Source: Desulfovibrio sp. JC010 (GTDB lineage Bacteria > Desulfobacterota > Desulfovibrionia > Desulfovibrionales > Desulfovibrionaceae). Taken from it: 64,000 bases of DNA. The number at the start of each line of letters is the position of its first letter. Within the stretch, counting starts at the first letter, position 1. The notes under the pieces were generated by a model. The model was not told the DNA's origin, searched no databases, and was given only the letters and a program-made list of their open reading frames with translations. The stretch lies in the NCBI RefSeq assembly GCF_010470675.1, contig NZ_VOIQ01000003.1:186001-250000 (forward strand), given 5' to 3'. Of this stretch, positions 1-7,926 are shown in pieces. The position numbers and the translations under genes were made by a program.

Positions 1-547
1 TTTTATAACTTTTGCTGCTGTGCTTTATTGTTAGGATGTCAAAAAGATCTTGGACTTTTTCTTCACTGCCTAGCTGAGTTTCAATTTGCTCTTTAATGTC
101 TTGCGGAATACGCCGAAATATAATTCTATTTCCATAAAGGCATGTTTCCACCGAACTATTAGGGGGTTTATTCGTTAACAAGACAACTTTTCCAAGTTTG
201 TCTGGAGCTACGGATTTTATGGCCTTATATAATTTTTGCAGCAAAGAAGTTGAACGGGAGGTCTTACCGGATTTTTTGAGTAACCATTCCCAAGTAATTT
301 TGTTATCTTCTTTGTCTGGATTTGGAGTAAATTTAACTTGATAGTAATCTTGCTTGCCGCCCTCTCTAATGCAGGTGATGTCATCTATCCCTTTAGGCGC
401 ATCTGTTTCTTTGTCTGCTTCAAAAAGTACTCTTTCGTATCTACTGGGTGATTCAATCCAATCGGCTAATAATTTAATCCCATGTAATGTTTGATAATCA
501 TAGCCAGTATATGTGATTGCACTGGTTTTCACTTGATCACGCGCCAT
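1..547 (-). CDS. Cap4/DUF4297-like nuclease-domain protein, partial (runs off left edge)
   Basis: An open reading frame of 182 codons starts at an ATG (complement of 545-547) and continues without a stop past the left edge, so only the N-terminus is seen. The order FEADKE, GIDDI, YYQVK within the first 75 residues looks like the acidic and QxK motifs of PD-(D/E)xK-type nucleases of the DUF4297/Cap4 kind, and the opening YTGYDYQ is typical of that group. In known anti-phage proteins such a domain is usually the N-terminal effector of a larger STAND or SAVED protein; the rest of this gene lies outside the window. The family call is from motif memory only. It is divergent from the recombinase gene at 732. 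Confidence 0.5.
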   Translation of the reverse strand, partial: MARDQVKTSAITYTGYDYQTLHGIKLLADWIESPSRYERVLFEADKETDAPKGIDDITCIREGGKQDYYQVKFTPNPDKEDNKITWEWLLKKSGKTSRSTSLLQKLYKAIKSVAPDKLGKVVLLTNKPPNSSVETCLYGNRIIFRRIPQDIKEQIETQLGSEEKVQDLFDILTIKHSSKSYK

Positions 548-696
548 TTTCAATTCCTTTTATTCTAAGTGGGGTAGCTTCTGTGTTTTTTTGTTTTTTA
601 TTCTTTTAATTATTGTCTTGCAAGCATGTATGCAATTAGGCTTCAGTCTTTTGTTTTAATTTTAGGGTGTTGTTGCGAGTGTGTGCGTTGGATTGT

Positions 697-725
697 TTGG
701 TGCCGTGGGAAATATATGCTATAAT
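697..725 (+). promoter_or_regulatory. Candidate promoter of the recombinase gene
   Basis: TTGGTG (697-702), 17-bp spacer, TATAAT (720-725). The ATG at 732 lies only 7 nt past the -10 box, so a transcript from here would be leaderless or nearly so. The -35 match is weak; the -10 is perfect. Confidence 0.4.
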
Positions 726-731
726 ATACCC

Positions 732-1352
732 ATGAAAAACTATCGAATTACACGTGATATGTTTTTCTCCAATTCTCAGACAAATCTCCTGCTTAAAACC
801 TGTCAGCAAATGTCTAAAGGCCAGCCGGATCGTGTAACGCGAATCTGGCGAGTCAGGTATATGCTTGCGCTCCTCGCGCTACGTAGCGGGTTGAGAGTCA
901 GTGAGATTGCGGCCTTGAGCATTGGAGATTTGTTTCTTGAAGGCAACAAAGAACACTACCTGATCGTCCAGAGGGGCAAAGGAGGCAAAAGACGTGATGT
1001 TTATCTTGATGACAAGCTGACTCGTGAAATTCGCAAATTTATCAAGCAAAAGGAAAAATGGAGGGAATCCACCTCCCTAAGATCTCCTCTTTTTGCCGGA
1101 AGGGCGGGCAAGAACTACACAACAACGGCTTTGCACATAAGTTTTAAGGAAATTCTTAAAACCGCTGGATTGCCCAAGCAATACTCTATTCACAGCTGTC
1201 GTCATACCTACGCGACCATGATTTTGGCGAAAAGCTGCAACCTTCGCTTTGTCCAGAAGCAGCTGGGTCACGCCAGCATCAATATGACCGCACATTATGC
1301 GGATGTCCTGCCGGAACTAAATCAGGCTCTGGCGAATACCATTCTTAATTAA
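732..1352 (+). CDS. Tyrosine recombinase / integrase family protein
   Basis: 206-residue site-specific recombinase with the catalytic set of the family: Arg in SGLRVSE, the HSCRH box, LGHAS and the nucleophile Tyr in TAHYADV near the C-terminus. It is short compared with XerC/XerD (about 300 aa) because the N-terminal core-binding domain is reduced, as in small recombinases of mobile elements. The ATG at 732 was chosen over an upstream GTG (681) because a good -10 box sits directly before it. DUF2958 and peptidase-like genes follow. It is more than 14 kb from the tRNA-derived repeat at 15.87 kb, so it need not be the integrase of the surrounding island. The family is secure, the substrate unknown. 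Confidence 0.9.
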   Translation: MKNYRITRDMFFSNSQTNLLLKTCQQMSKGQPDRVTRIWRVRYMLALLALRSGLRVSEIAALSIGDLFLEGNKEHYLIVQRGKGGKRRDVYLDDKLTREIRKFIKQKEKWRESTSLRSPLFAGRAGKNYTTTALHISFKEILKTAGLPKQYSIHSCRHTYATMILAKSCNLRFVQKQLGHASINMTAHYADVLPELNQALANTILN

Positions 1353-1425
1353 CTGTTAACCGCACAGGATGCGCTTTTACCCGACTTGCCGGGGGCTTTA
1401 CGTGCGTCCTGTGCAGGAGGTCCCT

Positions 1426-1749
1426 ATGTGGAATGAACCATCTGTTGAACGTCTGTCCCGGATACCCAAGTTCTACGAAACAGAGGATATTGAGGTCAAA
1501 GAGAAGCTTATTTACCTACATTTCTTCATCGGTGGCTGTGATTGGTATGTTGCCGAGTTTGACGGTGATGATACCTTCTTCGGCTATGCAATTCTTAATC
1601 AGGACTACCAGAACGCCGAGTGGGGGTATTTTTCCTTTGAAGAGTTGAAAACCCTACGAGTCGGGGGAAGTGAGGTGGATTGCGAGTTGGAAAGGTTTTG
1701 GCAGCCAAGAAAGGCCAAAGATGTGCCTGAAATCTGGAGGAAAGCCTAA
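1426..1749 (+). CDS. DUF2958 domain-containing protein
   Basis: 107-residue acidic protein. The motifs PKFYETED, YVAEFDGDDTFFGYAIL, EWGYFSFEEL and the C-terminal ELERFW match the layout of DUF2958, a small family of unknown function common on plasmids and integrative elements. The ATG at 1426 has a strong ribosome-binding site (AGGAGG) and is preferred to the in-frame ATG at 1369. Its stop codon overlaps the start of the next gene (TAATG), so the two are probably co-translated. Confidence 0.75.
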   Translation: MWNEPSVERLSRIPKFYETEDIEVKEKLIYLHFFIGGCDWYVAEFDGDDTFFGYAILNQDYQNAEWGYFSFEELKTLRVGGSEVDCELERFWQPRKAKDVPEIWRKA

Positions 1750-1964
1750 TGGATGCCAGAGACATGGAAGACCTGATCATAAGCCTGTTTGACCCCCAGT
1801 TGACCGTAGCGGAAAAGGTTCAACTGGTTCAGGAAAACCCGGTTGTATCATGCTGTTCTTGCGATAATGCCGGGGCCTTATGTGAGTATGGGGCGGTTGT
1901 AAGCTTCTCGTGCGGTGATACTTTTTTGCTGCACATAATCCCGATTGATCAAGACCGTGGCTAA
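1749..1964 (+). CDS. Small hypothetical protein
   Basis: 71-residue protein of no recognised family, translationally coupled to the DUF2958 gene by a TAATG overlap. It has a Cys-Cys-x-Cys stretch (SCCSCDNAG) near residue 36. The next gene overlaps its 3' end. The overlaps on both sides are the main evidence that it is real. Confidence 0.5.
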   Translation: MDARDMEDLIISLFDPQLTVAEKVQLVQENPVVSCCSCDNAGALCEYGAVVSFSCGDTFLLHIIPIDQDRG

Positions 1965-2481
1965 ACCATATCAGCAGGGCTATCTAGATGGCCTGTGCGG
2001 GGTATACAGTCTGATAAATTCGATCAGGTTGTTATACCCACGCACAGGCTTTGTTCGTAGCCAAGAATTGTTCTCTGAGTGTCTAGAGTGGCTTGATAAG
2101 CGAGCGTCTTTGCCTTGCATACTTACAGAGGGGATGAACATAAATATGGTCGTAGGGCTCTCCAGAGAGGTCTTTGAGCCGAGGTTCCCCGATGTTAGTC
2201 GAAGGCGGCCTTTTTACCGTAAGCATGTTGACCTTGATACTTACTGGTCCGATATGGAAACTTGGCTCTCCGCAGGACCTTCAGCGATCTTTCTGTGTCT
2301 GGAATCGTGGGAGTGGTCCCATTGGACTGTCGTTTCCGAGGTTCAGAAGCATAGGCTGGTCTTATCTGATTCATCAGGGCGAAAGTTTACCTATAGAAGA
2401 CATTGCTCTGTTGAGGAAATTTCCGAGGAGAGCCCTATTTGTCTGCATCCACCGGGAACTTTGGTTTTTATGCGGGATTAA
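1945..2481 (+). CDS. C39/papain-like cysteine peptidase-fold protein (tentative)
   Basis: About 178 residues. The N-terminal DGLCGVYSLINS resembles the catalytic Cys helix of C39/papain-like proteins, SHWTVV could hold the catalytic His and LSDSSG the following Asp, in the right order and spacing for such a triad. No signal peptide or membrane segment. The frame opens with TTG at 1945 and a GTG lies at 1957; neither has a clear ribosome-binding site, so the start is uncertain. It overlaps the preceding small gene and ends in front of a strong bidirectional terminator. The fold call is an inference from motif pattern. Confidence 0.55.
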   Translation: MIKTVAKPYQQGYLDGLCGVYSLINSIRLLYPRTGFVRSQELFSECLEWLDKRASLPCILTEGMNINMVVGLSREVFEPRFPDVSRRRPFYRKHVDLDTYWSDMETWLSAGPSAIFLCLESWEWSHWTVVSEVQKHRLVLSDSSGRKFTYRRHCSVEEISEESPICLHPPGTLVFMRD

Positions 2482-2565
2482 TACGGAATTTTTTAAAAAA
2501 CCTCCTTGGATTTTGCTCTCCCAAATAAAATTAAATATCGAGGTTAAGCGCGCTCTTTTTACAGG

Positions 2566-2608
2566 AAAACTAGGGATTCTGTCATTCAGCCAAGGAATCC
2601 CTAGTTTT
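2566..2608. terminator. Bidirectional intrinsic terminator
   Basis: Perfect 14-bp inverted repeat (arms 2566-2579 and 2595-2608) with AAAA at one end and TTTT at the other, between convergent genes ending at 2481 (+) and 2614 (-). Confidence 0.8.
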
Positions 2609-2613
2609 AAATG

Positions 2614-3678
2614 TTAAATGGAGTCTAGGTTTAAACCTCCAAAGCCTCTAATCTTCTTATATCCAAGGGCTTCAGCTCGCTTTTGCCAGCTTTTTGCTGC
2701 ATTTCCCCTCGATTTTAAGACCCTTTGCATAAGAGGGCTCATGGGTTTGGATGTTGTTTTATATTTTGAAATGTTTGTCTTGAGAGCTTCTCTTGCTCGC
2801 CTGTATTCCGTCTGAAAAATTCCTATGTCATTTAATTCTTGCTGTTTTTGGATTGGTGTTATTGCTTGCGGCCCGTTGTGACATTTATAAGTCCGAATTG
2901 AGCTGAATTGCATCCGACCTTTAAGGAGCTCTTTAAATCGCGGGTTTGTAATAAATTCATGTAGTTGTGTTAAACCTAAATTTCTAAACCGGGTGTCTTT
3001 GTTGGCAATTTTAAACTCGACACGGACAAGATTAATATGTTGACGGTCCCAACTTGAATTATTGGCCCCGTCAATTTTTTTGTACATCTCATCTCCCCTC
3101 TCATAGATATTTACGCCTCCTGTTTCGCCTTTGTTGGCGATTCTGAGTCCCCTGTTGCTGGGTAAACCTGTTTCCTCCAATGGAATGCCTCCATATAGAG
3201 TTACTTCTCCTCTCATGTGGCTAACGTAGGTGTGCTCGCAAAGAAGGTCAAAGACCTCCGCTGCGCTCTCGGGACTTTTGCATATGAAATCTGTTGCGTA
3301 TTCAGCTTCAGAGACTACGACATTGGCGAAGGACTTATCCAGTAATGAGAGAAATTCTGGAGAACTATCTGTTGTGTCCAGAAGCATCGGTTTGTAGCCA
3401 ATCGTGGAGTCTAAGCGTAATGCCGCTCTTTCTCCGTTGGGGCCGTGAATATATTGAATGCTTTTGTGGTCAGAACCCCAAGAATTATTCGGGAGTTTAG
3501 GTGAAAATGTTATCTGTGGTGGTCTTTCCTCACTGAACTCCTTTGCGGACATCCTCACTCTGTGCAAATGCGTGTGAACACGTTTTATGCCGTCAGTGAT
3601 TTGTCCAATTTGTTTATCTGAAAATTTACTACTATTTTTATTTTGGATTTTTTTCTTTTTCATATACGTATTATCCAT
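2614..3678 (-). CDS. Replication-initiator-like protein (Rep/RCR-type, tentative)
   Basis: 354 residues with a lysine-rich N-terminus. The middle part (YGGIPLEETG, IYERGDEMYKK, then INLVRVEFKIANKDTRF) follows the pattern of rolling-circle Rep and phage replication-initiation factors: a short strand, a Y-[DE]-[KR]-G-x-E motif and an R-[VI]-E strand. This is motif-level similarity, not a proven match. The ATG at 3678 has a GGGAGGGGG ribosome-binding site that lies inside an inverted repeat (see 3679-3707), which suggests self-regulation. The gene sits between elements of mobile origin. Alternative: an unrelated element-borne protein. Confidence 0.45.
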   Translation of the reverse strand: MDNTYMKKKKIQNKNSSKFSDKQIGQITDGIKRVHTHLHRVRMSAKEFSEERPPQITFSPKLPNNSWGSDHKSIQYIHGPNGERAALRLDSTIGYKPMLLDTTDSSPEFLSLLDKSFANVVVSEAEYATDFICKSPESAAEVFDLLCEHTYVSHMRGEVTLYGGIPLEETGLPSNRGLRIANKGETGGVNIYERGDEMYKKIDGANNSSWDRQHINLVRVEFKIANKDTRFRNLGLTQLHEFITNPRFKELLKGRMQFSSIRTYKCHNGPQAITPIQKQQELNDIGIFQTEYRRAREALKTNISKYKTTSKPMSPLMQRVLKSRGNAAKSWQKRAEALGYKKIRGFGGLNLDSI

Positions 3679-3707
3679 ATACCCCCTCCCTATTAGAGAG
3701 GGGGTAT
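3679..3707. promoter_or_regulatory. Inverted repeat covering the ribosome-binding site of the Rep-like gene
   Basis: Arms ATACCCCCTC (3679-3688) and GAGGGGGTAT (3698-3707), 9-bp spacer. On the minus strand the second arm directly precedes the ATG at 3678 and contains its Shine-Dalgarno sequence. It could be an operator, an RNA hairpin masking the ribosome-binding site, or part of a replication origin. Confidence 0.5.
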
Positions 3708-3814
3708 GTATACTATATAACTAAGTAATATATACAGTACAAAAAGGGTTGTTCTTTGTGTTTTTTCTTTTCAAACTGTAACTTATAATTATGCTGCGAT
3801 TCTGGTGTTGCATA

Positions 3815-4177
3815 TTAAGATGATAGATTGATTTTCTTGATTTCTTTATCTTGCAGTTTTTTCCCTTTACGCAATTCCCTGATGATTTTTTTTCTTTTTT
3901 TGATGGGAAATTTAGGGTGCGACATATGATATAATGTAGTAGGTCTAATTCCTTCAGTAGATTTTGCTTTGGGGAAAGCTCTGAATACGTCCATACATTT
4001 GTAAGCATATGAAATTCCGAAAGGGAATTCCTTCTTGATTGTGTTGCAAAAATCTCTATTGCTTTCTTTTTTTAATCTTGTGAGATGTCTACCGAGCCTA
4101 TATGTGTGTTTGTGTTTATTTTTATAGAGCTGGAGTATTTTTTTCTTAGTTCTGTCGATGCTGAATTCTTTTTTCAT
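3815..4177 (-). CDS. Hypothetical basic protein, DUF3102-like
   Basis: 120 residues, very rich in Lys/Arg. The middle (RLGRHLTRLKKESNRDF followed by FPFGISYAYKCMDVFRAF) resembles the helical pattern of DUF3102-type DNA-associated proteins of mobile elements, where a start-up helix is followed by F-x-x-S-x-x-x-A-x-x-Y/C-M. The start has a GAGAGGG ribosome-binding site. It stands upstream of and co-directional with the Rep-like gene. Function unknown. Confidence 0.5.
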   Translation of the reverse strand: MKKEFSIDRTKKKILQLYKNKHKHTYRLGRHLTRLKKESNRDFCNTIKKEFPFGISYAYKCMDVFRAFPKAKSTEGIRPTTLYHMSHPKFPIKKRKKIIRELRKGKKLQDKEIKKINLSS

Positions 4178-4310
4178 TTTTACCCTCTCTTGTGTGGTTA
4201 GATTGTTTGTGATGACTTTCGCGGGAGTTTTGTATGTGCGAAAACTCCTGTCCGTTGAGTCTTATCTATTTACAATATCCGACACGGAGCTGCATCTGGG
4301 CTAAAGAGAA

Positions 4311-4341
4311 CGCACTAGTTTAATTGAAATAAACTAGTGCG
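4311..4341. repeat. Perfect 12-bp inverted repeat
   Basis: Arms CGCACTAGTTTA and TAAACTAGTGCG around a 7-nt loop. It lies downstream of the WYL regulator (ends 4464) and upstream of the gene at 4177, so it could act as a terminator, though it has no clear T-run, or as an operator. The rest of 4178-4463 shows nothing recognisable. Confidence 0.55.
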
Positions 4342-4463
4342 TAATTAGAGAGGTCTGTGGTTTTTTCGTTATTTATATTGAGGGTTTATCTCTCGTGTAA
4401 AAGAAGTGAAAAAAATAAGGAAAATGCGAGACGAGAAGATTGTGGGTAGAAGACCTGAGTCTG

Positions 4464-5468
4464 TTAACTGGGAGAATATTTCTTGTTCATCTTCTGGGTT
4501 GTCTCGAAAAGATGTTTCCGCAGTCCCTGCGGTTCGAGTAACTCAACATCGTTGCCTAAGCTAAGTATCCATGCGGTAACTTCGTGGTATGACTGTGCTG
4601 AAAGGGTTAGGATAACACCGCCGTCCTGCTGTGGCTCAATATGCTGATCTGTACTCCATTGCCGTTCGCGGATGTATGGTGCTGTGGATTTATTAATGCG
4701 AACTTTCACTTCAAAGGGGTCTTCAATATCAAATCCGAAGTAGGGAAGGGGCTCCCGTTCCTTGGTTCCGAAGTTGAATTGAATCCCGGTGGTAGAGATC
4801 CTGTGAATCCTGTGTATCGCTAAAGTCTGCTCGTGTTTGATTTCGTGGGGTGGGTGTTCGTGAAGTTTCCAGCCTTCTACATATAGGGTTGCGTTTCTGG
4901 AGTGAATTTTATCCGGGGCGAAGTATCGGCTCTGTGGTTCTGTTGCCCCGGCGCGAGTGTAGGAAATTTGGCAAATTTCATTATTTTCTATGCATTCCAG
5001 AAGAAGTGAAATTTCATCCTGAAATTTATCATAATTAATCACTCCCCGGTCATTGCTGAAGAAAGAGGTTGTCTTGTGCTTTGTCGGCTCGGTGTTGCTT
5101 GGAACAAAAGACTCTGCACTTATGAGTGCCTGTTCAATTTCGTGCTTGATGCCCTGCGGCAAGATGTCGGAGACCATGTCTTTGCACATATTCAGGTAGC
5201 GGATGTCCTCAGCTTTCAGGGATACATTCATGCTCTCTTTCCGGGCTTCTATCCAGAACCAACGCCTGCCGTTCTCCATCTCAGTCATCAGGGGAAGGGT
5301 ATGAGTGCGTTCTATGGTTTCCACCATCCTCAAAATCGTCTGTTTTGAGCAATCAAATTTATCCGCCAGAGAGGATAGATTGTATTTACGTCCTGTGAAA
5401 AGTAGCAGTCCGTAAAGGCCTAGGATTTTCTCCGATGGGCTTGCGTCATCATTGAATTTTTTTGCCAT
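4464..5468 (-). CDS. WYL-domain transcriptional regulator
   Basis: 334 residues. The N-terminus (residues about 10-60) is a winged helix-turn-helix (SLADKFDCSKQTILRMVETIE). The middle (about 160-235) is a WYL-like domain with ICQISYTRAG, ESRYFAP-like and LYVEGWKLHE motifs, and a C-terminal WCX-type extension follows. Regulators of this build (BrxR/CapW/PafBC type) often control defence islands and bind inverted repeats in their own promoters; the imperfect palindrome at 5491-5509 just upstream fits. Its neighbours are defence- and mobility-type genes. The ligand and targets are unknown. Confidence 0.8.
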   Translation of the reverse strand: MAKKFNDDASPSEKILGLYGLLLFTGRKYNLSSLADKFDCSKQTILRMVETIERTHTLPLMTEMENGRRWFWIEARKESMNVSLKAEDIRYLNMCKDMVSDILPQGIKHEIEQALISAESFVPSNTEPTKHKTTSFFSNDRGVINYDKFQDEISLLLECIENNEICQISYTRAGATEPQSRYFAPDKIHSRNATLYVEGWKLHEHPPHEIKHEQTLAIHRIHRISTTGIQFNFGTKEREPLPYFGFDIEDPFEVKVRINKSTAPYIRERQWSTDQHIEPQQDGGVILTLSAQSYHEVTAWILSLGNDVELLEPQGLRKHLFETTQKMNKKYSPS

Positions 5469-5490
5469 AATTATCCCTTTAAAATTTTAC

Positions 5491-5509
5491 CGTTCCGGGA
5501 ATTGGAACG
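5491..5509. promoter_or_regulatory. Candidate operator upstream of the WYL regulator
   Basis: CGTTCC, 7-bp spacer, GGAACG, centred 32 bp upstream of the WYL gene start and between it and the divergent lipoprotein gene. Short, so only suggestive. Confidence 0.3.
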
Positions 5510-5652
5510 CTCCTTTTTTATATCCCAAATATGGCTTGCAAACAAGCTGAGTGAGTTTGGTTGGACTGAGGAGTTCTTCTTTTACAGGGTATTGAAGGGT
5601 GAGCTTAGTCCGTTGTGCGAAGCTGAATGAATTTTTAAGGAGAAATATTAAA

Positions 5653-6171
5653 ATGAAAAAGGTAATTTCCGCGATCATGATGCTAACTGTTTTAGCTGGC
5701 CTTCAGGCCTGCACTTCCTCGGCTATTGATACTGTTAAAGGAGGGACTTTGACCTTGGACAGCTCGCTTTCAGTCGGTCAGGCCTTTGAGAATTATAGCT
5801 ACTTCAAAATTACTAGCTGGGATTCTTATGAAGACAACAGGGGAAGGCAGATTGTCGAATTCAAAGGGGTGATGGATTATGGCAAGTTTGTTGGGGCGAA
5901 TTATGGAGGTTCTATCCTCAGTCCTGAAATTGTCACCAAGGCAAAAAAGAACATGGAAAACATGGAGATGTCTGTTCTTGCTCAGTTTGCAGTTAAAGGA
6001 AATCGCTTTTTACTGATTTTCAGTGGCATAAATGTTGGACGGGTGGATGAAAACGGCAAGCTTCATCAGAAAAAAATTCCCGACACGAGGATGGAAACTA
6101 TTGAGGCTGTTTATAGAAATGAACCGCTTGAGCTTGTATCAATTATGCTTTTGAATTTTTGTAGTAAATAA
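5653..6171 (+). CDS. Putative lipoprotein
   Basis: 172 residues. The N-terminus MKKVISAIMMLTVLAGLQAC is a type II signal peptide with a clear lipobox (LQAC), so the mature protein should be lipid-anchored at Cys20. The remainder has no recognised domain. The ATG at 5653 has AAGGAG eight bases upstream; in-frame starts further upstream lack one. A strong terminator follows at 6203. It is divergent from the WYL regulator and may be under its control. Confidence 0.75.
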   Translation: MKKVISAIMMLTVLAGLQACTSSAIDTVKGGTLTLDSSLSVGQAFENYSYFKITSWDSYEDNRGRQIVEFKGVMDYGKFVGANYGGSILSPEIVTKAKKNMENMEMSVLAQFAVKGNRFLLIFSGINVGRVDENGKLHQKKIPDTRMETIEAVYRNEPLELVSIMLLNFCSK

Positions 6172-6202
6172 AGCCAGATAAAAGTCTATTTAAAATAAGT
6201 AA

Positions 6203-6235
6203 GGCTCCCTTGGATATTCCGGGGGAGCCTGTTTT
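6203..6235 (+). terminator. Intrinsic terminator after the lipoprotein gene (copy 1 of a repeated terminator)
   Basis: GGCTCCC stem with GGGAGCC, followed by GTTTT. The loop (TTGGATATTCC) and flanks are almost identical to the terminator at 10657-10690. Confidence 0.8.
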
Positions 6236-6302
6236 AGTCTGTAATCTACAAATTTATTAAGTTGTAATGATTGTGAAGAATATATGGGTGTCTTTTAACA
6301 AG

Positions 6303-6752
6303 CTAGAAGCCGAAGAATCTCGCAATAGATTTAAATATTCCAGCACGTTTTTCATTTGGTTTGTCTTGGCGGCCGTCTTTGTTCTGTGTTTCTTCCATGC
6401 TTGTATCATGCTGTTTGTAATGCCGATTCTTATTCAGCTGGTCATGGAACCGTCCAGCATCAATAGCTTTCTGGGACATATTACCTGCCCATACAATTTT
6501 GCTGTTTTTAATGAAGTAATGCGACCTGCACTGATAGCTCCAATTTCCGATTGAAGGAGACAGGGAAACGCTCTCTCCATCGTATGTTAATTTCCAGTCT
6601 GTAGGAGTGAAAGGAGTCACAACTTCTTGCCCGCAACCGCAGGCACACTTGTGAGAGGCGGTTGCAAATTCCATTGAAATATAAAGTGTCCCTTCTTCTA
6701 TTTCAGTTGGGATAAATTCGCAGAATTGAATTTTAAGCTGCTTGGTTGCCAT
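6303..6752 (-). CDS. DUF6527 family protein (third gene of the ubiquitin-like operon)
   Basis: 149 residues. The first 95 residues match the DUF6527 pattern: a short strand (LKIQFCEFIP), a cysteine cluster HKCACGCG, a long strand region and QCRSHYFIKN, giving four to five Cys/His that could hold a zinc ion. The C-terminal 50 residues are polar and probably disordered. DUF6527 genes are known neighbours of multi-ubiquitin and ThiF genes; what the protein does is not established. Its start overlaps the end of the E1 gene; ATG 6752 (GAGAAAG upstream) was chosen, and ATG 6764 is the alternative. A role as zinc-dependent ligase or reader would be pure inference. Confidence 0.75.
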   Translation of the reverse strand: MATKQLKIQFCEFIPTEIEEGTLYISMEFATASHKCACGCGQEVVTPFTPTDWKLTYDGESVSLSPSIGNWSYQCRSHYFIKNSKIVWAGNMSQKAIDAGRFHDQLNKNRHYKQHDTSMEETQNKDGRQDKPNEKRAGIFKSIARFFGF

Positions 6753-7926
6753 CGTCTTTCTCATCCGTGTCTAATAGGGCGCAATTTGTTGAATACGTCA
6801 GATGGTGTTCGTGTTCTAAATCTTGGTAGAATCCACTGAGCTGTTTCCATTTGATGACTGCGAGGCACGCATTTAATGCATTCAGCTCAGCAATTTGAAT
6901 GTTGCTGGCATATTCTCCTCCTGCGACAGCTTCACCCATTGATACTCGTGTCGCAATATGGTCACTTTTGCTTTTCGTGCAGGTTGTAACTCGGCAGGTT
7001 CCCAAAAGTTCCTGACCTACGAGATGTACGTCCATCCCAACGTCTATGACTGTTGAGCTCGTATTGATTAAGGCATCGAAAATGTGTTTTTTGCATCGCC
7101 CATCGTCAACACACATGAACACATAGTCAAAGCCATTGAGTTCCTTGACTGAATTTAGGGAAATCATTTTTTTATGTACAATTATTCCCTTGCGCATTTT
7201 CGAGTACATTGTGGCTAAGTAGTCTACCTTTTTCATGCCTTGACTTAGTTCTTCAAATGAAGCTGCTCCCGGACACCTGAAAGCATTGTGTGAGAGAAAA
7301 TCGTCAGCATCGAAAAGGTGTATCTCGCATACAGGGGTTTTAGCTACGAAGTCTAAAACATACGCACCCGTACCGCCCGATCCGACGATAGCTATACGCT
7401 GTGCTTTCAAACTCTCAGACAAGACTTGAATGCCTGCACGGCTCGAAGCGGTGTCAATATAATTGAAGACCGACTCCTCATTCATGGGCTTAATGGGAGC
7501 ATATGTTCGGGGTGTTACGGTGCTTTCCAAAGCCATCGCTGGATGGGATATGATTTTTACGTACTGTTCCATTTTGGCGAAGTAGTTTTCATATCCTGCA
7601 CTTGGTTTATTGGAAAACGAATGATCAGCCTCCACGTTAGGGGCTAAAGTTTTCTTCCCACTTGAGTGACGTATTGCTTCAATGGGTGTCCCCTTTTCAG
7701 AGCATGGGAACTCTCCTTGAAAGTATATCACGTGGTTATCTGGCTTGGCTGTTTTATCTCCACACAGGGTAAGTGTAGAAATAAGGGTTCCAAATTTAAT
7801 TTCCTTTTGTGCGGAGACGTAAGGGATGGAATGAAGCAGAAGGTGTCCATTCTTTATTTCGACTTCGTACCCTTCATCTCTCAACCGCTTGAGGTCAGGA
7901 CTAAGATTTATCAGTTTTTGTGACAT
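6733..7926 (-). CDS. ThiF/E1-like ubiquitin-activating enzyme with N-terminal DUF6791-like domain
   Basis: 397 residues. Residues about 1-140 look like the DUF6791 domain found before bacterial ThiF modules (SPDLKRLRDEGYEVEI, then PYVSAQ, VIYFQGEFPC). Residues about 170-380 are a Rossmann adenylation domain: IVGSGGTGAYVLD nucleotide loop, LFDADDFLSHNAFR with the Asp and Arg that hold ATP, and YVFMCVDDGRCK with the Asp beside the adenylate. Cysteines at GTCRVTTCT are candidates for the thioester site. E1 proteins adenylate the C-terminus of a ubiquitin-like protein. The gene overlaps the multi-ubiquitin gene by 26 nt and the DUF6527 gene by 20 nt, so the three form one operon. No separate E2 is present. 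Confidence 0.88.
   Translation of the reverse strand: MSQKLINLSPDLKRLRDEGYEVEIKNGHLLLHSIPYVSAQKEIKFGTLISTLTLCGDKTAKPDNHVIYFQGEFPCSEKGTPIEAIRHSSGKKTLAPNVEADHSFSNKPSAGYENYFAKMEQYVKIISHPAMALESTVTPRTYAPIKPMNEESVFNYIDTASSRAGIQVLSESLKAQRIAIVGSGGTGAYVLDFVAKTPVCEIHLFDADDFLSHNAFRCPGAASFEELSQGMKKVDYLATMYSKMRKGIIVHKKMISLNSVKELNGFDYVFMCVDDGRCKKHIFDALINTSSTVIDVGMDVHLVGQELLGTCRVTTCTKSKSDHIATRVSMGEAVAGGEYASNIQIAELNALNACLAVIKWKQLSGFYQDLEHEHHLTYSTNCALLDTDEKDDGNQAA

Noticed and set aside
3721-4008. 95-codon reverse frame overlapping the DUF3102-like gene
   Set aside because: Mostly inside a gene with a better start and ribosome-binding site; Ser/Lys/Asn-rich filler.
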